A DNA stretch of 64,000 nucleotides from Blasia pusilla (GCA_050084515.1 CM114272.1:61876001-61940000), one strand, 5' to 3'; counted from the stretch's first letter, positions 22,690-33,471 are shown. Program-made: numbers and translations. The notes: a model not told the origin generated them from the sequence alone.

Positions 22690-23345
22690 TTATTTTTTCA
22701 TTTGAGAAGACATATTAGAGGATTTTGAGGCTTACAAAAAAATTCTGAAACTTCTTATGTGGTACCTCTCCTAATAACCCATTTTGATTTATAATAGTCC
22801 ATCCTAACTAAAAGTTAGAACAAGTGCTACAAAGATATCTTCAAGATGTCTTGCTACATGGAATTGAATTTTCATTCCGTGTGGAGTAATTTTTAGTAAA
22901 GAAATTCAACCATAATTCACGCCTCTAACCCATTCAAGGGTATGATTAAGAAGCAAGTGTGTATTTTAGGTGATTTTTTTACTTAGAAACTCAAATTTAG
23001 AGGATTTGAGGGTTGTGAAAATTCTTTGTAATCTCTAGCGAGGCAACTCTCTAGGTAACTCATTTTGATTTACAAAAATTTGGCTTGCGTTGTAGAACTA
23101 AGAGTTAAAAGAACTGCTACAAAGATAACTGTAAGATGTCTTGTTCCATGGAATTGGATTTTTATTTTGTGTGGAGCACGAATTTTGAAGTACTTGCACA
23201 AGTTTTTTAATGAAAGAACTCAATAAAAAATTCACCTCTAAATCAAGCAAGGGAATGATTTAGACACACATGTGTATTTTAGTCAATTATTTTAAATTAA
23301 AATAATTTAATAGGAGTTTGAGGATTACGAATATTCGTCGCAACC
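22690..23345 (+). repeat. Tandem repeat array (monomer about 282 bp), left block
   Basis: Two full monomers and part of a third. The anchor ATTTTGATTTA recurs at 22781 and 23062 (281 bp apart). Each monomer carries the order TAAC.CATTTTGATTTAYAA, CTACAAAGATA, GATGTCTTG, CATGGAATTG, TGTGGAGYA and a GTGTATTTTAG block. The array is cut at about 23345 by LTR-element DNA and resumes at 28840 and 30137. Confidence 0.75.
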
Positions 23346-23490
23346 ATTGTGCGCATATATATCACTACACAATCCACATCGTTGGTCACATCTATCCATC
23401 ACACAACACCGATCGTACCAACACTCGGGTCGATCTAATCATAAATGAAATATTCTCAACCATATAGATCGAGATGACACAACAAAATCA
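23346..23490 (-). repeat. Diverged LTR, minus orientation
   Basis: The reverse complement matches the LTR at 29766-29902: GATCGATCTG/GATCGACCCG, GTGTTGTG, GATGTGACCA, GATGTGGATTGTGTAG and the terminal ATGCGCACRA. It marks the right-hand (3') end of the minus-strand LTR-element complex and abuts the tandem array. Confidence 0.6.
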
Positions 23491-23621
23491 CAATAAAAAC
23501 GGCTTATCTAGCCAACTCCACTCTCGAATCTATATCAACATATCGAGCCATATCCATCCTCTGCTACAAGGGAATCTGGACGCTAACACCCTAGTTCCTA
23601 CCTCACACCAACAAGAGAGGT

Positions 23622-23932
23622 CATGATTGCATAAAAACAGACAAGTACATCCCTAGGACGGACATAGAAGGAGAATTTTGGACATGTCTGTAGACATGGA
23701 TTGCAAAAGGTGGGGCTCTTTATGATGGAAGGTAGGGCAAGGATGGGCAGGGCAATAAGGAGGGAGGGAATGAAGGCGAGAGGAGGAAGAAACGAGAAAT
23801 TGTGAATCATGAAGGCAAGGGGGGGAAAGGGGGGGATTGGGGCCCCTATGGACAAGTCCTTCTATAGGACAGACATAAATCCATGGACATGGACATGTCC
23901 ACAAACACGGACTTTGTCCATATGCAACCTTG
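23622..23932 (-). mobile_element. hAT-like MITE, 311 bp, with a matching empty site
   Basis: Terminal inverted repeats CATGATTGCA (left) and TGCAACCTTG (right, reverse complement CAAGGTTGCA) agree at 8 of 10 bases. Flanks AGAGAGGT (23614-23621) and AGAGATAT (23933-23940) agree at 6 of 8. The related sequence at 28680-28790 has the same flanks joined without the element, with AGAGAGGT once at 28733-28740. That is a direct empty-site comparison. Eight-base duplications and a CA-starting TIR are the hAT pattern. There is no coding capacity. Confidence 0.78.
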
Positions 23933-24759
23933 AGAGATATGCTCCAAAGGCCCAACATGAGAAAAATGGCTTGGGAAAGCCATCTCTCACTCTATTATAG
24001 CCTTGAGAAGAGCCAAAAGGCTCTTCACCCAAAAATAGACTCCAAACTGTAACTTGCGTGCACAAGTTATCGGATGACCGTTGACTCGATCAACAAGTCA
24101 CTTGGTTGGTAAAGACCAAAATAGGAAAATTGTTAGACATAATGTTCCGGATGCAACAGACGTGTTGCCAACATAATACAACACCTCAAGACAAAGTTAC
24201 AACCAAACAACCCACTAACCCTCTATGTCGTCGACATGGTACCATACAACCACCCCCTAGTTAAAAGTTGAGTCCCCCTAACTTCAGATTGCAAAAATCA
24301 CATCTACTTGACATGATATACTACTCTTTACACATCTAGCACCGTCAATGATATCATCCCTGCCACATCTCCCGACACATACTCGAACGTAGATCCATCT
24401 CATCTATCTCCATCTAGAGATATCGATGTATCTAGATATCATCTTGCAACACTGTAGCTACCCACCATGTTGATCACTCTGAAGAAATGTAACACTCTCG
24501 CACCCTCCTCCGAATGCTGCCACACAACAGGTGTGGTATCCAAAGATACCAAATCTCCAATCCAAGAGCACGGCTGTCACCTGACTCTATATGCTCCAAG
24601 ATTTAGGCATGGCTCCATGCTTATCTTACGAGCTTGTCTGCACTCTTCTGCAACTCAACGCTTGTGCCCAACAACGGTTAAGAGGTCTTTGGATCAAGGG
24701 AAGAGACATCCACTCTATCATGTTTAGTTCTTCGTGGGACGACCAACTACTATGATGGC

Positions 24760-25043
24760 CTCCGCATGGGTGCTCCTCTTCAAAAACTCTCCCGTCAGCT
24801 ACTCACTACTTGTGAATGTTGCCAAGATGATCACGGTATCACCTTATGGACCACCACTATGCCCTGCAAACCACACAGGTAAATGGCTCATCCATCCATC
24901 ACCTGATTGTCATCCTAGCCGATAAGAACCTCCTAGAAATTAAGGATGAAAAAAAGGGGGTACAACACCGTACTCCCTACCAACAAATCATACAACTCTG
25001 TCGGCGTCATAATCTCTCGAGTGCGCACCTTCGCACGATTTGA
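24760..25043 (-). pseudogene. Polyprotein block preceding the methyltransferase domain (YRxGWQSGDG type)
   Basis: Minus strand: MTPTELYDLLVGSTVLYPL (about 25015-24960), then after a frame change YRLG*QSGDG (about 24932-24900), SHLPVWFAGHSGG and EFLKRS. The stop inside the box is TGA in place of TGG, consistent with a G-to-A change. From memory, a similar block lies between protease and DNA methyltransferase in methyltransferase-bearing Ty3 polyproteins; I could not check this. Here sequence after the block goes straight to 3' non-coding DNA, so methyltransferase and pol are deleted. Confidence 0.5.
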
Positions 25044-25143
25044 CTCATGCTCTACCTAGAGACTAACAACTAACTCTTGTCAAATCATGTACTGCATGGA
25101 TGACACACCCCTATTACAAGCCTATGTCTAAAAGTGACAAGGC

Positions 25144-25368
25144 TCAATGTCGCCTTTTTGTAACCACAATGCCAAACACGCCGCCTTTCCTAACATCAAG
25201 GGATGTGCGCCCTGAATCAAGTAGAACCCGATGCGGGTGGTATACCGTACCTATGGGACTAACAAAGTGAAACACTCCAACTTTGTTCTCCAAAAACATC
25301 ACACATGGTGTCACCATGGCTCGCTCCGTGGCTAGTTGAGTTGGCATATCCACCAACTTTGCCGCCAC
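25144..25368 (-). pseudogene. Retrotransposon aspartic protease fragment
   Basis: The minus-strand reading contains HRVLLDSGRTSLDVRKGG. LLDSG is the active-site box (usually LDSGA; Ala is Arg here) with Asp at about 25216-25218. The part before it (MAAKLVDMPTQ...) overlaps copy 1 of the 347-bp tandem duplication, so the N-terminal linker is a rearranged sequence. The enzyme would cleave the Gag-Pol polyprotein. It lies between Gag and the YRxGW block, as expected. Confidence 0.6.
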
Positions 25369-25948
25369 AACCTGCTATGACTGAGTGTGGGAAGTCCTGA
25401 GCACATTCTCCAAGGGTAGGTCCACCACCTCTAAATGAGAGGCAATCACCTCTCCACGATCATACAGCATGGCAGCCATCGGGAACACCTCCGCTGGTCT
25501 AACTCCCATCATCGCCAACTCCATGGCGAAAAAAATGGAGTCTGGCTCACCCTACTGGCGACCTCCAACAATGTGGTTGACACTGGCTCCACCCAAACGG
25601 AGTGAGCCATGGTGACACCATGTGTGATGTTGTTCTCCAACAACATCACGCATGGTGTCACCATGGCTCGCTCCGTGGCTAGTTGAGTTGGCATATCCAC
25701 CAACTTTGCCGCCACAACCTGCTATGACTGAGTGTGGGAAGTCCTGAGCACATTCTCCAAGGGTAGATCCACCACCTCTAAATGAGAGGCAATCACCTCT
25801 CCACAATCATACAGCATGGTAGCCATCGGGAACACCTCCGCTGGTCTAACTCCCATCATCGCCAACTCCATGGCGAAAAAAATGGAGTCTGGCTCACCCT
25901 ACTGGTGACCTCCAACAATGTGGTTGACACTGGCTCCACCCAAACGGG
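25286..25948. repeat. Near-identical 347-bp tandem duplication with a 35-nt junction palindrome
   Basis: Copy 1 (25286-25600) and copy 2 (25633-25948) are nearly identical at an offset of 347 bp. The 32 bases between them, 25601-25632, belong to neither copy: together with CGG (25598-25600) they form the left arm (25598-25632) of an inverted repeat. Its right arm is 25641-25675, with an 8-nt loop and 33 of 35 bases paired. The right arm is the start of copy 2. Confidence 0.9.
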
Positions 25949-26229
25949 CATAGGAGTGTCTCTTGAACTCCTCTTGATGTCGATGCACTTGCCTCAATTG
26001 TGGTCACTAATGGTTATCTAGGAAATTCCACCGTGTGTAAAGTGCCTTTGAAAACATAAATGATTGGGGAACCCTGGCATGTAGCCCATCGGTTCCTTCC
26101 TGTGGGTCTATCTCCATCCCTCCTCTCCATGGCTCGATCACTCTTGTAGCACCCTGAGTCACCACCGCAACAGCCTATACCTGAGCCACACTGCACATAA
26201 ACCTCAAACCCGCATAATCCTCCATTGTA

Positions 26230-27120
26230 TCCTAATATGACATGGAGGCTTGAGCCACACTAGCTACTTTTGGCTGTGTTTGTGTCATTGGTTGCATCCT
26301 CGTCATGGCAAAAATCATATGTTCCAAATGATCGATGCGAGTGAGGAGCGCTGCATCGGTTGCACATGCTCCATCTCCTCTGACTGGTGGTGGAACCCTA
26401 CCACCACTGTCGTCAACTCCTTGATCTCCACCAATTCTCTTGCCCCCAAGCCCTCCGCCTACCTCAGGATGCAGCTCTTGGCAAAGATCAAAATATCTAT
26501 CCCTAGTGTGACCATATCGATGACAATGGTCACACTGCAACTACGATGGGGCCATCCTAGGTAGCTCTTGAACACTCAGACGTACCCTAGGTCCTCTATC
26601 ATGTTGTGGGTAGTCCCTCTATCTATGGGGCCCACCATAGATCCAAAAAGCCAATGCCAATCATTGTTGGCCAACATATGTCTCTACGGGACTTCTCATT
26701 ATAGGCTCATGGTACCCATCCAACTCTCTCGGCACACCAACCCTCTCCCGTAATACTAGTGCACGCTTGGGAACCTATGGGGCTCCTCCTAATCGTAGAC
26801 CCGTTGACTCCCAAAAAATTAATGTGGTCACCATCTGCTCCTCACTCATGTTGAGCTCAACCCGCTCGGAAAACTTGAAGACCAGCTTCAACATTGTGGG
26901 CTTCGTCGTGTGAAGCAACATTGTATCTCAAACTCTCCTCCGTAGCTTGAGGTCTAGAATATCGTACCAATACTACAATGAGTGTGCCTTAGTCACTCCA
27001 TATGTGGAAATGATTAATCGTCGCATGCGCATGAACGCCTCTCTTAGACTCTCACCCGATCTCTGCTGAAAATCATGTAGACTCTTCAGCTTTTCGGTCT
27101 GCACGCCTTGGTAGCTTCTT
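26230..27120 (-). pseudogene. Retrotransposon Gag with a damaged zinc knuckle
   Basis: The minus strand reads SLHDFQQRSGESLREAFMR (about 27095-27035), the hallmark of the retrotransposon Gag domain, then MRRLI, LKLVFKFSERVEL (about 26900-26865), and near the end a knuckle CDHCHRYGHTRDRYFDLC (26534-26480). The knuckle follows C-x2-C-x4-H but the last Cys four residues later is Tyr, with a Cys two residues further on. LHPE after it is usual for plant elements. Stops (for example after AHSL) break the frame. Gag packages the element RNA into particles. Confidence 0.72.
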
Positions 27121-28439
27121 CCCAACTATCGAAAGAACCCCATTATAGGATTGAAATTGGGTGGTGCTCTAGCACCGGAGGTCTCTGCCACCTCACCGCC
27201 CTCATTGCTATCATCTCTATCTAGTCCCAGGGCTGATGGTGTAGGTCTCTCCCCCTCACTATCCCATCATATGCTTAGTAGCCACTAGTGGACAAGTATC
27301 TTAGAGCCCAATGCATTCTCCGGGCATCGATCTGTACTGAGTGTTAAGACCAAAACTCTAGGTAATCACCCATTGGAGGACCCTCTAAATGCTGGAACAA
27401 ACCCTTCCACGCCATGAAAGGGTTGAACCGCGTTGGGGTTCATATCTCTTGGAAGTCGTGTCATGTGTCAAACTCTTGGATGAAGTTATCTTAGTTAATG
27501 GTGTCAACCGCATCGGAGAAACAACGCATACCTAGGTGGCCCATATCGTCTATCTCCCTCCATTTGCAATCTTGTCACCAGATATGATGTCTAGTGATGA
27601 TGATCCAGCCATAGATGGGAGTCGGGATGGTTCCTCACTTAAAAACCCTCAATACCTCACTCCACTCTATGTCACTACATTACCACTGCTCGAACTACCC
27701 CATTCTTCCAAACCTTGGAAGAACGTTGTGATGACAACCCTGCCTCATCCGCTCAAGCGCTCAAACTCACCAAGAGTCTCTCACACACCTCGCTAGCTCA
27801 CCTACCCTAATGATAATCCCATGACAAGACATCTGGCCTCACGCACACTCAACACTCGGGCTCAGTCTGAGCCTCTCAAACTAGCTCACCTAAGCTACCG
27901 AGACTCTCTCTCAGGTCATACACACGACCCCTACTTGGGCAACTTCCCTATCCATAAACATGCTATACATGCAAGGAGTCTGCATTCATCACCATCACTA
28001 CACCCATCTAGCCTAAGCTCTATCCAATATCCAACACCCTCAATGACACGAGACAAGTGCATGAATGAGTAACTTGAAGACGCTTGCCATCAATCTAGTG
28101 CACAGTCAACATTGACTACTCCATGTGGTGTGGCAACCTCTATGGCACGAGAATCTCCTCAAACAGCATGTCGAACCTCATGTCAGTGGATGCAGACTAC
28201 CGGTTGGCATAAGCGCGTGTGTTGCCACCGTAGCACTCCGTCGCAAACTGGCGATACACATCACCCATCTCACCCCTAGTTGGTGAAGTACTTGCAAGCA
28301 AACACGCTATCAAATACTCCAAGTGGCTAATGCCTCTCGCCTCAACTCACAATCCCCACTTTGAAACACCAAGTCGCAGAAACTCTCCACCCATGCTCCA
28401 CGACTAGTACTCTGAAGGCACAAATACACTCATACTACA

Positions 28440-28800
28440 GGAATAAGATGGGTGATTTTACCCACATTTACCCTTTTACCACATTTTTCCCCTAACCACG
28501 TAGTGTTACTCAACTACGTAGCTGAGCACAACTATGTTTGGCTCCCAGTTGGTTAGCCTTAGCTACTGCGGCTGCATCTGTCCAACCATGGTCGCCGTAT
28601 TCCTTTCCTACTCCAATTCGCCTTGCTTCTACGCGGATAGTGCCACCCGGCTGGCTCTCTATCTCTTGCCACATCCACCCTATGGTACAAGGGATCAGAC
28701 GTTAGCACCCTAGTTCCTACCTCACATCAACAAGAGAGGTGCTCCAAAGGCCCAACATGAGAAAGATGGCTTGGGGAAGCCATCTCTCCCTTTTAATTCA
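28440..28800 (-). other. LTR-element leader with an empty MITE site
   Basis: The block 28680-28790 matches 23570-24000 on both sides of the MITE at 23622-23932 (CCTAGTTCCTACCTCACA, CAACAAGAGAGGT, GCTCCAAAGGCCCAACATGA, AAGCCATCTCTC). It is the second copy of the retroelement leader and lacks the MITE. 28440-28680 is more diverged and holds no gene. Confidence 0.65.
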
Positions 28801-29130
28801 ATCAGAATTAAAAGGGACCTATGCAAGGGTACAATTAAGACATGCATGTGTATTTTAATTGATATTTTTAATTATAAAATTCAGATTAGTGGATTCCAAG
28901 GGTTACAAATATTTTTGTATCCTTTTGCATGGTAGGTCTTTAAGTAACCCATTTTGATTTACAACAATTCGTCGTAACTAAGAGTTACAACAACAACTGC
29001 AAAGATCATTTCAATCTCTTGTTCCATGGAATTGGATTCTCATTCTAGGTGGAGCACGCATTTTGAATTAGCTGCAAGAGTCTTTTAAATTCACTTGCGA
29101 TCTCTGTAAGACACGCATGGGTATTTTAAT
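28801..29130 (+). repeat. Tandem repeat array (about 282-bp monomer), middle block
   Basis: One monomer with the anchor ATTTTGATTTA at 28951 and the CATGGAATTGGAT and GTGGAGCACG blocks. It starts with a small palindrome, CCTTTTAATT-CAATCAG-AATTAAAAGG (28788-28815), next to the LTR-element end. The array is cut again at about 29131. Confidence 0.65.
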
Positions 29131-29902
29131 TGTCACACCTTAGTTAACAGACATATAGAGTTCTACCACGTCAATGATATAGAGGGTTAGTGGGTTGTTT
29201 GGGTGGGTATAATTTCGTCCTAAGATGTCGGATGAGTTTGACGATAGTTCTGTTGTGTCGAGAATATCGTTTCTAACGATTTTCCTATGTTGGTATTTGT
29301 CAGCAAGGTGACAGGTTGACTTGGTCAACGGGTCACCTAGTTTAGTCGTGATTTGCATAGGAGTGCAGACGAGTTCGTGAGGCAAGTGTGGAGCTGTGTC
29401 TATGTCTTGGAGCAGATAAAATCAGGTGACAATCGTGCTCTTGGAGTGGAGACTGGATATCTTCGGATACCACAGTTGTTGTGTAGGAGCGTCTGGAGGA
29501 GGGTGTGAGAGAGTTAGATCTCTTTGGAGGGATCAACACGGCAGGTAGTTGTAGTCTTGTAGTCTTGTAGGATGACATTCGGATATATCTATATTTCTAG
29601 GTGGAGACATATGAGATGGATCCACGGATGAGCATGTGTTGGGAGATGTTGTCGGGATGACGGCACCGACGGTGCTAGATGGTTATAGAATAGTATATCA
29701 TGTCAAGTAGATATGATGTTTGCTATATGGAGTTAGGGGTCCCAATCGCGAACTAAGGGGGCGGTTGTGTGGCCTCGATGTATATGCGTGAATATATTTT
29801 GTTTGTGAATGGATCGATCTGTATGCTGGGAAGATCAATGTTGTGCGGGGTGTAGATGTGACCAGCGATATGGATTGTGTAGCGATGTGTATGCGCACGA
29901 CA
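29131..29902 (+). mobile_element. Deletion derivative of the LTR retrotransposon (no coding region)
   Basis: Holds the leader (29170-29350, with AGAGGGTTAGTGGGTTG) and the 3' non-coding part (about 29365-29765) of the same family as 24000-24720 on the other strand. They join directly without gag or pol, then a purine tract (29756-29764) and an LTR (29766-29902). The matches to the inverted copy include GTGCAGACRAGYTCGT, CAGGTGACARYCGTGCTCTT and ATATCATGTCAAGTAGAT. A full left LTR was not recognised. Confidence 0.65.
29766..29902 (+). repeat. 137-bp LTR
   Basis: Starts TGTGTGGCC after a G-rich purine tract and ends GCGCACGACA, giving TG...CA ends. It is homologous to 23346-23490 on the minus strand. 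It is the best-preserved LTR in the window and defines the short LTR length of the family. Confidence 0.6.
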
Positions 29903-29913
29903 TCAATCGATAA

Positions 29914-30136
29914 TCTATACTATTAAAAGAGGATGGGTTTAGAGAATCCCTCCTTCCGCTATTGACACATGTTCTCTAAGGGTTCTCTAGTGTTGACACA
30001 TGGCATTTTGATAGAGGGAGTTAAGTTAAGAGGAGACAATTCAATTAAATGAGGAAGGGAAAGGAGGACCGGAGGCACTAAAATCTTTTATTTTAAATTT
30101 AAAGATCACATGTGTATAGCACGGGCAACACTCTGG
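29914..30136 (+). mobile_element. Small non-autonomous Helitron (223 bp)
   Basis: Starts A|TCTATACTATTAAAAGAG at 29914 and ends AGCACGGGCAACACTCTGG|T at 30136, so CTGG fits CTRR and the flanks are A and T. GTGTATAGCAC just before the GGGC block can form the 3' hairpin. It lies 11 bp after the LTR at 29902. Confidence 0.75.
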
Positions 30137-30660
30137 TTTTGATTTAAAAATTAATATTAGAGGTTCCCAAGGGCTCCGAATATTCTCAGTAGTTCTTCGT
30201 GATACCTCTTTAGGTAACTAGTTTTGATTTACAACAATTCGTCCTAACTAAGAGCTACGACACTTGTTGCAAAAGTAACTTTGACACGTCTTGTTCCACA
30301 AAATTGGATTTTTCATTTTTTGTGGAGCATGAATTTTGAAGTAGTAGCGCGATTTTTGAAACCAAAGAATTCAATCATACTTATCCGGTTGCCCGCGTAA
30401 AGGTATGATTAAAACATGCATGCATATTTCAATATAATATTTTAAAAATAAAAAATTAATACTAGATATTCCAAAGATTACAAATATTCCTCTTTAGGTA
30501 ATCCGTCTTGATTTACAACAATTTCCTAGCTAAGAGTTACAACTTGCGAAGCTAACTTTAACTTTGACACGTCTCGTTCCATGGAACGGGTTCCATTCCG
30601 TGTGGAGCACGAATTTTGAATTAGTTGCACGCATTTTTATTTATTTTATAATTACTTATT
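30137..30660 (+). repeat. Tandem repeat array (about 282-bp monomer), right block
   Basis: Two monomers with anchors GTTTTGATTTA at 30221 and GTCTTGATTTA at 30505 (284 bp apart), each followed by ACAACAATT, CTAAGAGYTACRAC, GACACGTCT and GTGGAGCAYGAATTTTGAA. Together with 22690-23345 and 28801-29130 it forms one array split by later insertions. Confidence 0.75.
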
Positions 30661-30739
30661 ATTTATAATTAAAATATTGAATCACAAATGACACCCGTGA
30701 GTCGCGCCAAGTGTACGATTGAGTGGCCCTAACGTTAGA

Positions 30740-31180
30740 GTGGGATGGTCTAGTAAAGCTCCCGAAAGGGCGGGGGCGGGGACGGGGGGCGAGTCTAAAT
30801 TTGCTCACGGAGGAGTTCACCGGCTTTATTCTCAGATCGCGGACGTCTGACTTTTATTGAATGCAGTCCTATCCGGCAATCGTGCCGTTGCCGGTGCCCG
30901 TGATTTCTGGGCTCCCACCGTCCGTCATCGGTGAGCCTCCCATGGACAGAGTGAGTATTTGGACGGCCTTTCCCACGCGCGCCAGGTCCACAGACAGCTC
31001 TGGAGTCCGTCCGTCCGCAGTAGTAGTAAAACCCTAAACCACCGTTTCCTAGAAACGTAGTACCAGGCAATTGGATGCGTCCGTCCGTAGGTAGGTTTGC
31101 ATAAAGTTCCGTTAGCTTTTCGTTCGCCGCGGCCTAAACCCTAAACCGCGGAAACAAACCTGAGGATCCACGAGAAAGTT
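30740..31180. promoter_or_regulatory. GC-rich island with two telo-box motifs, possible orphan promoter
   Basis: Abrupt GC-rich stretch between AT-rich repeats. It has AAACCCTAA at 31029-31037 and 31136-31144, the plant telo-box found in promoters of translation and replication genes, plus TCCGTCCG repeats. No downstream ORF is attached on either strand, so a lost gene or a non-coding transcript is possible. Function is inference. Confidence 0.35.
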
Positions 31181-32482
31181 GAGGGAGACAGGGATTTGGT
31201 TTTTAAAATAAAATAAAATTTTAATTTAATTGGAATACCCAATTGTGAAAAGAAACAAAAATCTTCTTGGGCTTTGGATATTGATATTATTGAAAAATGA
31301 AAATGGGAACATTCTACAACGAAAGTACGCAGAAAGATTCGAACAATTTATTGTATGTGAGATAAAATTTAAAAAAACCTATTGGTTGTCTATTAGAAGT
31401 GTAGGCATGTGATAAGAAATTTGCATATTTGGTATATATCTTAGTAACAAATGGTTTGAACATATTTCCATAGTGGGTTTATAAAAGAAAAAATTATGTA
31501 TGAATATGTTTCAATGATAAAACCAGACGAGTAAACACACTCTTTCTTTACGTTGGAAAATTCATGTTATTTTAATGGTATAGATACAAGATAATGAGAT
31601 AAATGATAAAATATTTCCAATACAATGAATGTTTGATTTTGTACGATGTAAAAAATCAGTTCATATTCCAATTTTTGTATTTTTAAAATAATTTTTTTCT
31701 TGATTTTGTTCCACAACTTTCTGGCAAACAAACATGCCAACCATTGAAGGTCTTGAGAATCAAGAGATTTTTCCTCGGAAGGTATTTGGAAGAAGTGGGT
31801 TTCTGTTGGAAAATACTCCAAAGTAAAGGCAATCTTGACGTATCTCAAATGGTCATTTGTATTAGAAGTAAAATAGTAAAACACTTTGGCGAAAAAATAC
31901 TAGAGTAATGGAAGAGATGTGTACACTTGGAACTTTTCAACCATGGGTCCTTAGTTATGTTGACACTACAATTGGATTATGAAGTTCACCATAAAGTTGG
32001 AACTTCTTAAAAAGGAAGGCCCCTTTGAAAAAAAAGCTCTTTTTATAATGAACACTTGTTAACATTAGAATGGATTGAATATGTGCATGGACACTTGTTT
32101 GTGTAAGATTGGACCTCCTCCACCTCCCACACATTTTTGCTAATATTGGAGCTTCTCAACTTCCCTATTGAAACCAGGCTTTCCACTCTCTCATAATATT
32201 GAAGAGTAGGGTTAGAGGAGACACAATTTAGAGATGTCGGAGCCTCAAGAAGATGTGGTTGAGTTGGTATAAAAATATTGGTGGGTGAATTGATCAAGCT
32301 ACTTTCAATTTTCAAAATTCAAGGAATAAGTGAAATGAGTGGTGTGTATCTTTTGATTAATGATAGAAGCCTTGCTTTACATAAATCAATTATACCTTCA
32401 TATATTGTATGTCCTTATCAATTTGAAGCCCGATAGAAAGAGAACCAACTTTTTTCATTTTCATTTTGACCTAGTGCATGGC
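31181..32482. other. AT-rich intergenic stretch
   Basis: Only short, low-complexity open stretches (for example 31230-31412, +, and 31567-31884, -). Nothing recognised. Confidence 0.5.
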
Positions 32483-32890
32483 CACTGTTGCACATAGAAA
32501 AAGTTTGTGTCCGCATACTTATGTCCGTCCCTAGGACAGACATGTTCGTGCATGCCCGAGTTTTCACGGCTTGCACCCAAGCCCACCCCGCCCACAAAGT
32601 AGATCCGGGATAGGCCAGCCCGCACCCACTCCAATGACCCTTTGCCTGTTCTTGCCATCCGTTTTGTAATTCGCACTAAGCTTGCACATGCCCGCATTAA
32701 ACCTGCGGGTGGCTTGTATTGAGCCCACATAGAGCCGAGGCCAGCCTTGCGCGTGCCTATTGTGGGCTATGCGGACTCGGTGTAGGCCACACGCTCGCCT
32801 GGAAAGGACTCGTAGGCCGCACATCCCTTCAATCCCTGCCCACACCCGTTCCCGCGTCCCAAGCTTGCACAGGCGACCAAGGTACCAAAA
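32483..32890. mobile_element. hAT-like MITE with GC-rich core, right end lost
   Basis: Left end CACTGTTGCA at 32483 resembles the family TIR CAAGGTTGCA. The core shares blocks with the copy at 53926-54462: GTCCCTAGGA/CTCCCTAGGA, GGACATGTTC-like, CGGCTTGCA/TGGCTTGCA, GTAGATCCGGGAT/GTAGACCCGGGAT, CCGCACCCA, TTCTTGCCA and GGTACCAAAAAA. No matching right TIR was found, so the end is approximate. Minus-strand open stretches inside are also seen in the other copy, but look like composition effects. Confidence 0.6.
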
Positions 32891-33471
32891 AATCTAGGGT
32901 AGAGGACCCGATAGGTATAGGTGATGACAAACACTTTGAGATTTACACATATAAAAATCTTATAAATGGCTTACCTTTGAATGTGTTTTGAAAGTATCTA
33001 AGACTTTTGGAAGTGCATTTCTCAAACATGAGGAGGAACCGACTTCGTATCTTGCTAATAAATGACAACTCCGTTAACTAGGGGAACTCCACTTGGGGTG
33101 TATTGATATGCATTAATAAAGAAGAAAATCTTGGAAAATATAACATGTCTATGTTATCGATCGAAAATACATGTCATTAAAAGACAACATCAATATTTTT
33201 TCTTTCATCTTTGCACTTTAAAATAGAAAATTTTTTTAATGAAAAATAATAGACAAATTAAAAAATATTTTCCACAATTCCAAAATTAAATCACAATTGC
33301 AAAAACTAGTGAAATGTATAGGAATGGACATACCATAGTGTATTCTAGGAGGTACCATATGAAGTGCATAGGTTACAAGCCTAGGTAGACGTAATAGAAA
33401 GCTATACAAGAAATATGAAATTCACTTGCATGCCCTCCCTCTCCACAAAACAGGTGAACTAATTGGGGCCG

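Larger units (their letters stand above)
23346..28795 (-). mobile_element. Minus-strand Ty3-type LTR retrotransposon complex, pol mostly lost
   Basis: Read right to left: a leader (28795-28560), gag (about 27120-26230), protease (25368-25144), a YRxGWQSGDG-type block (about 25043-24760), 3' non-coding sequence (24720-24257), a G-rich tract and a much shortened LTR (24248-24226). Then comes a second leader (24225 down to about 23500, carrying the MITE) and an LTR at 23490-23346. RT, RNase H and integrase are absent. Two leaders and an LTR between them imply two tandem elements sharing an LTR, produced by recombination. The outer 5' LTR is missing at 28795, where the sequence changes to the tandem array. 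Confidence 0.65.

Noticed and set aside
24160-24260. Tandem LTRs as evidence for an intact element
   Set aside because: The LTR at 24226-24248 is reduced to about 23 bp and pol is missing, so the complex is a recombined relic.
22690-30660. CRISPR-like regular spacing of the 282-bp repeats
   Set aside because: Monomers are long, contiguous and diverged without unique spacers; the genome is eukaryotic.
32564-32845. Minus-strand open stretch of 93 codons, similar in kind to 53982-54302
   Set aside because: Both lie inside GC-rich cores of related MITEs; conservation follows the element, and no domain or start context supports a protein.
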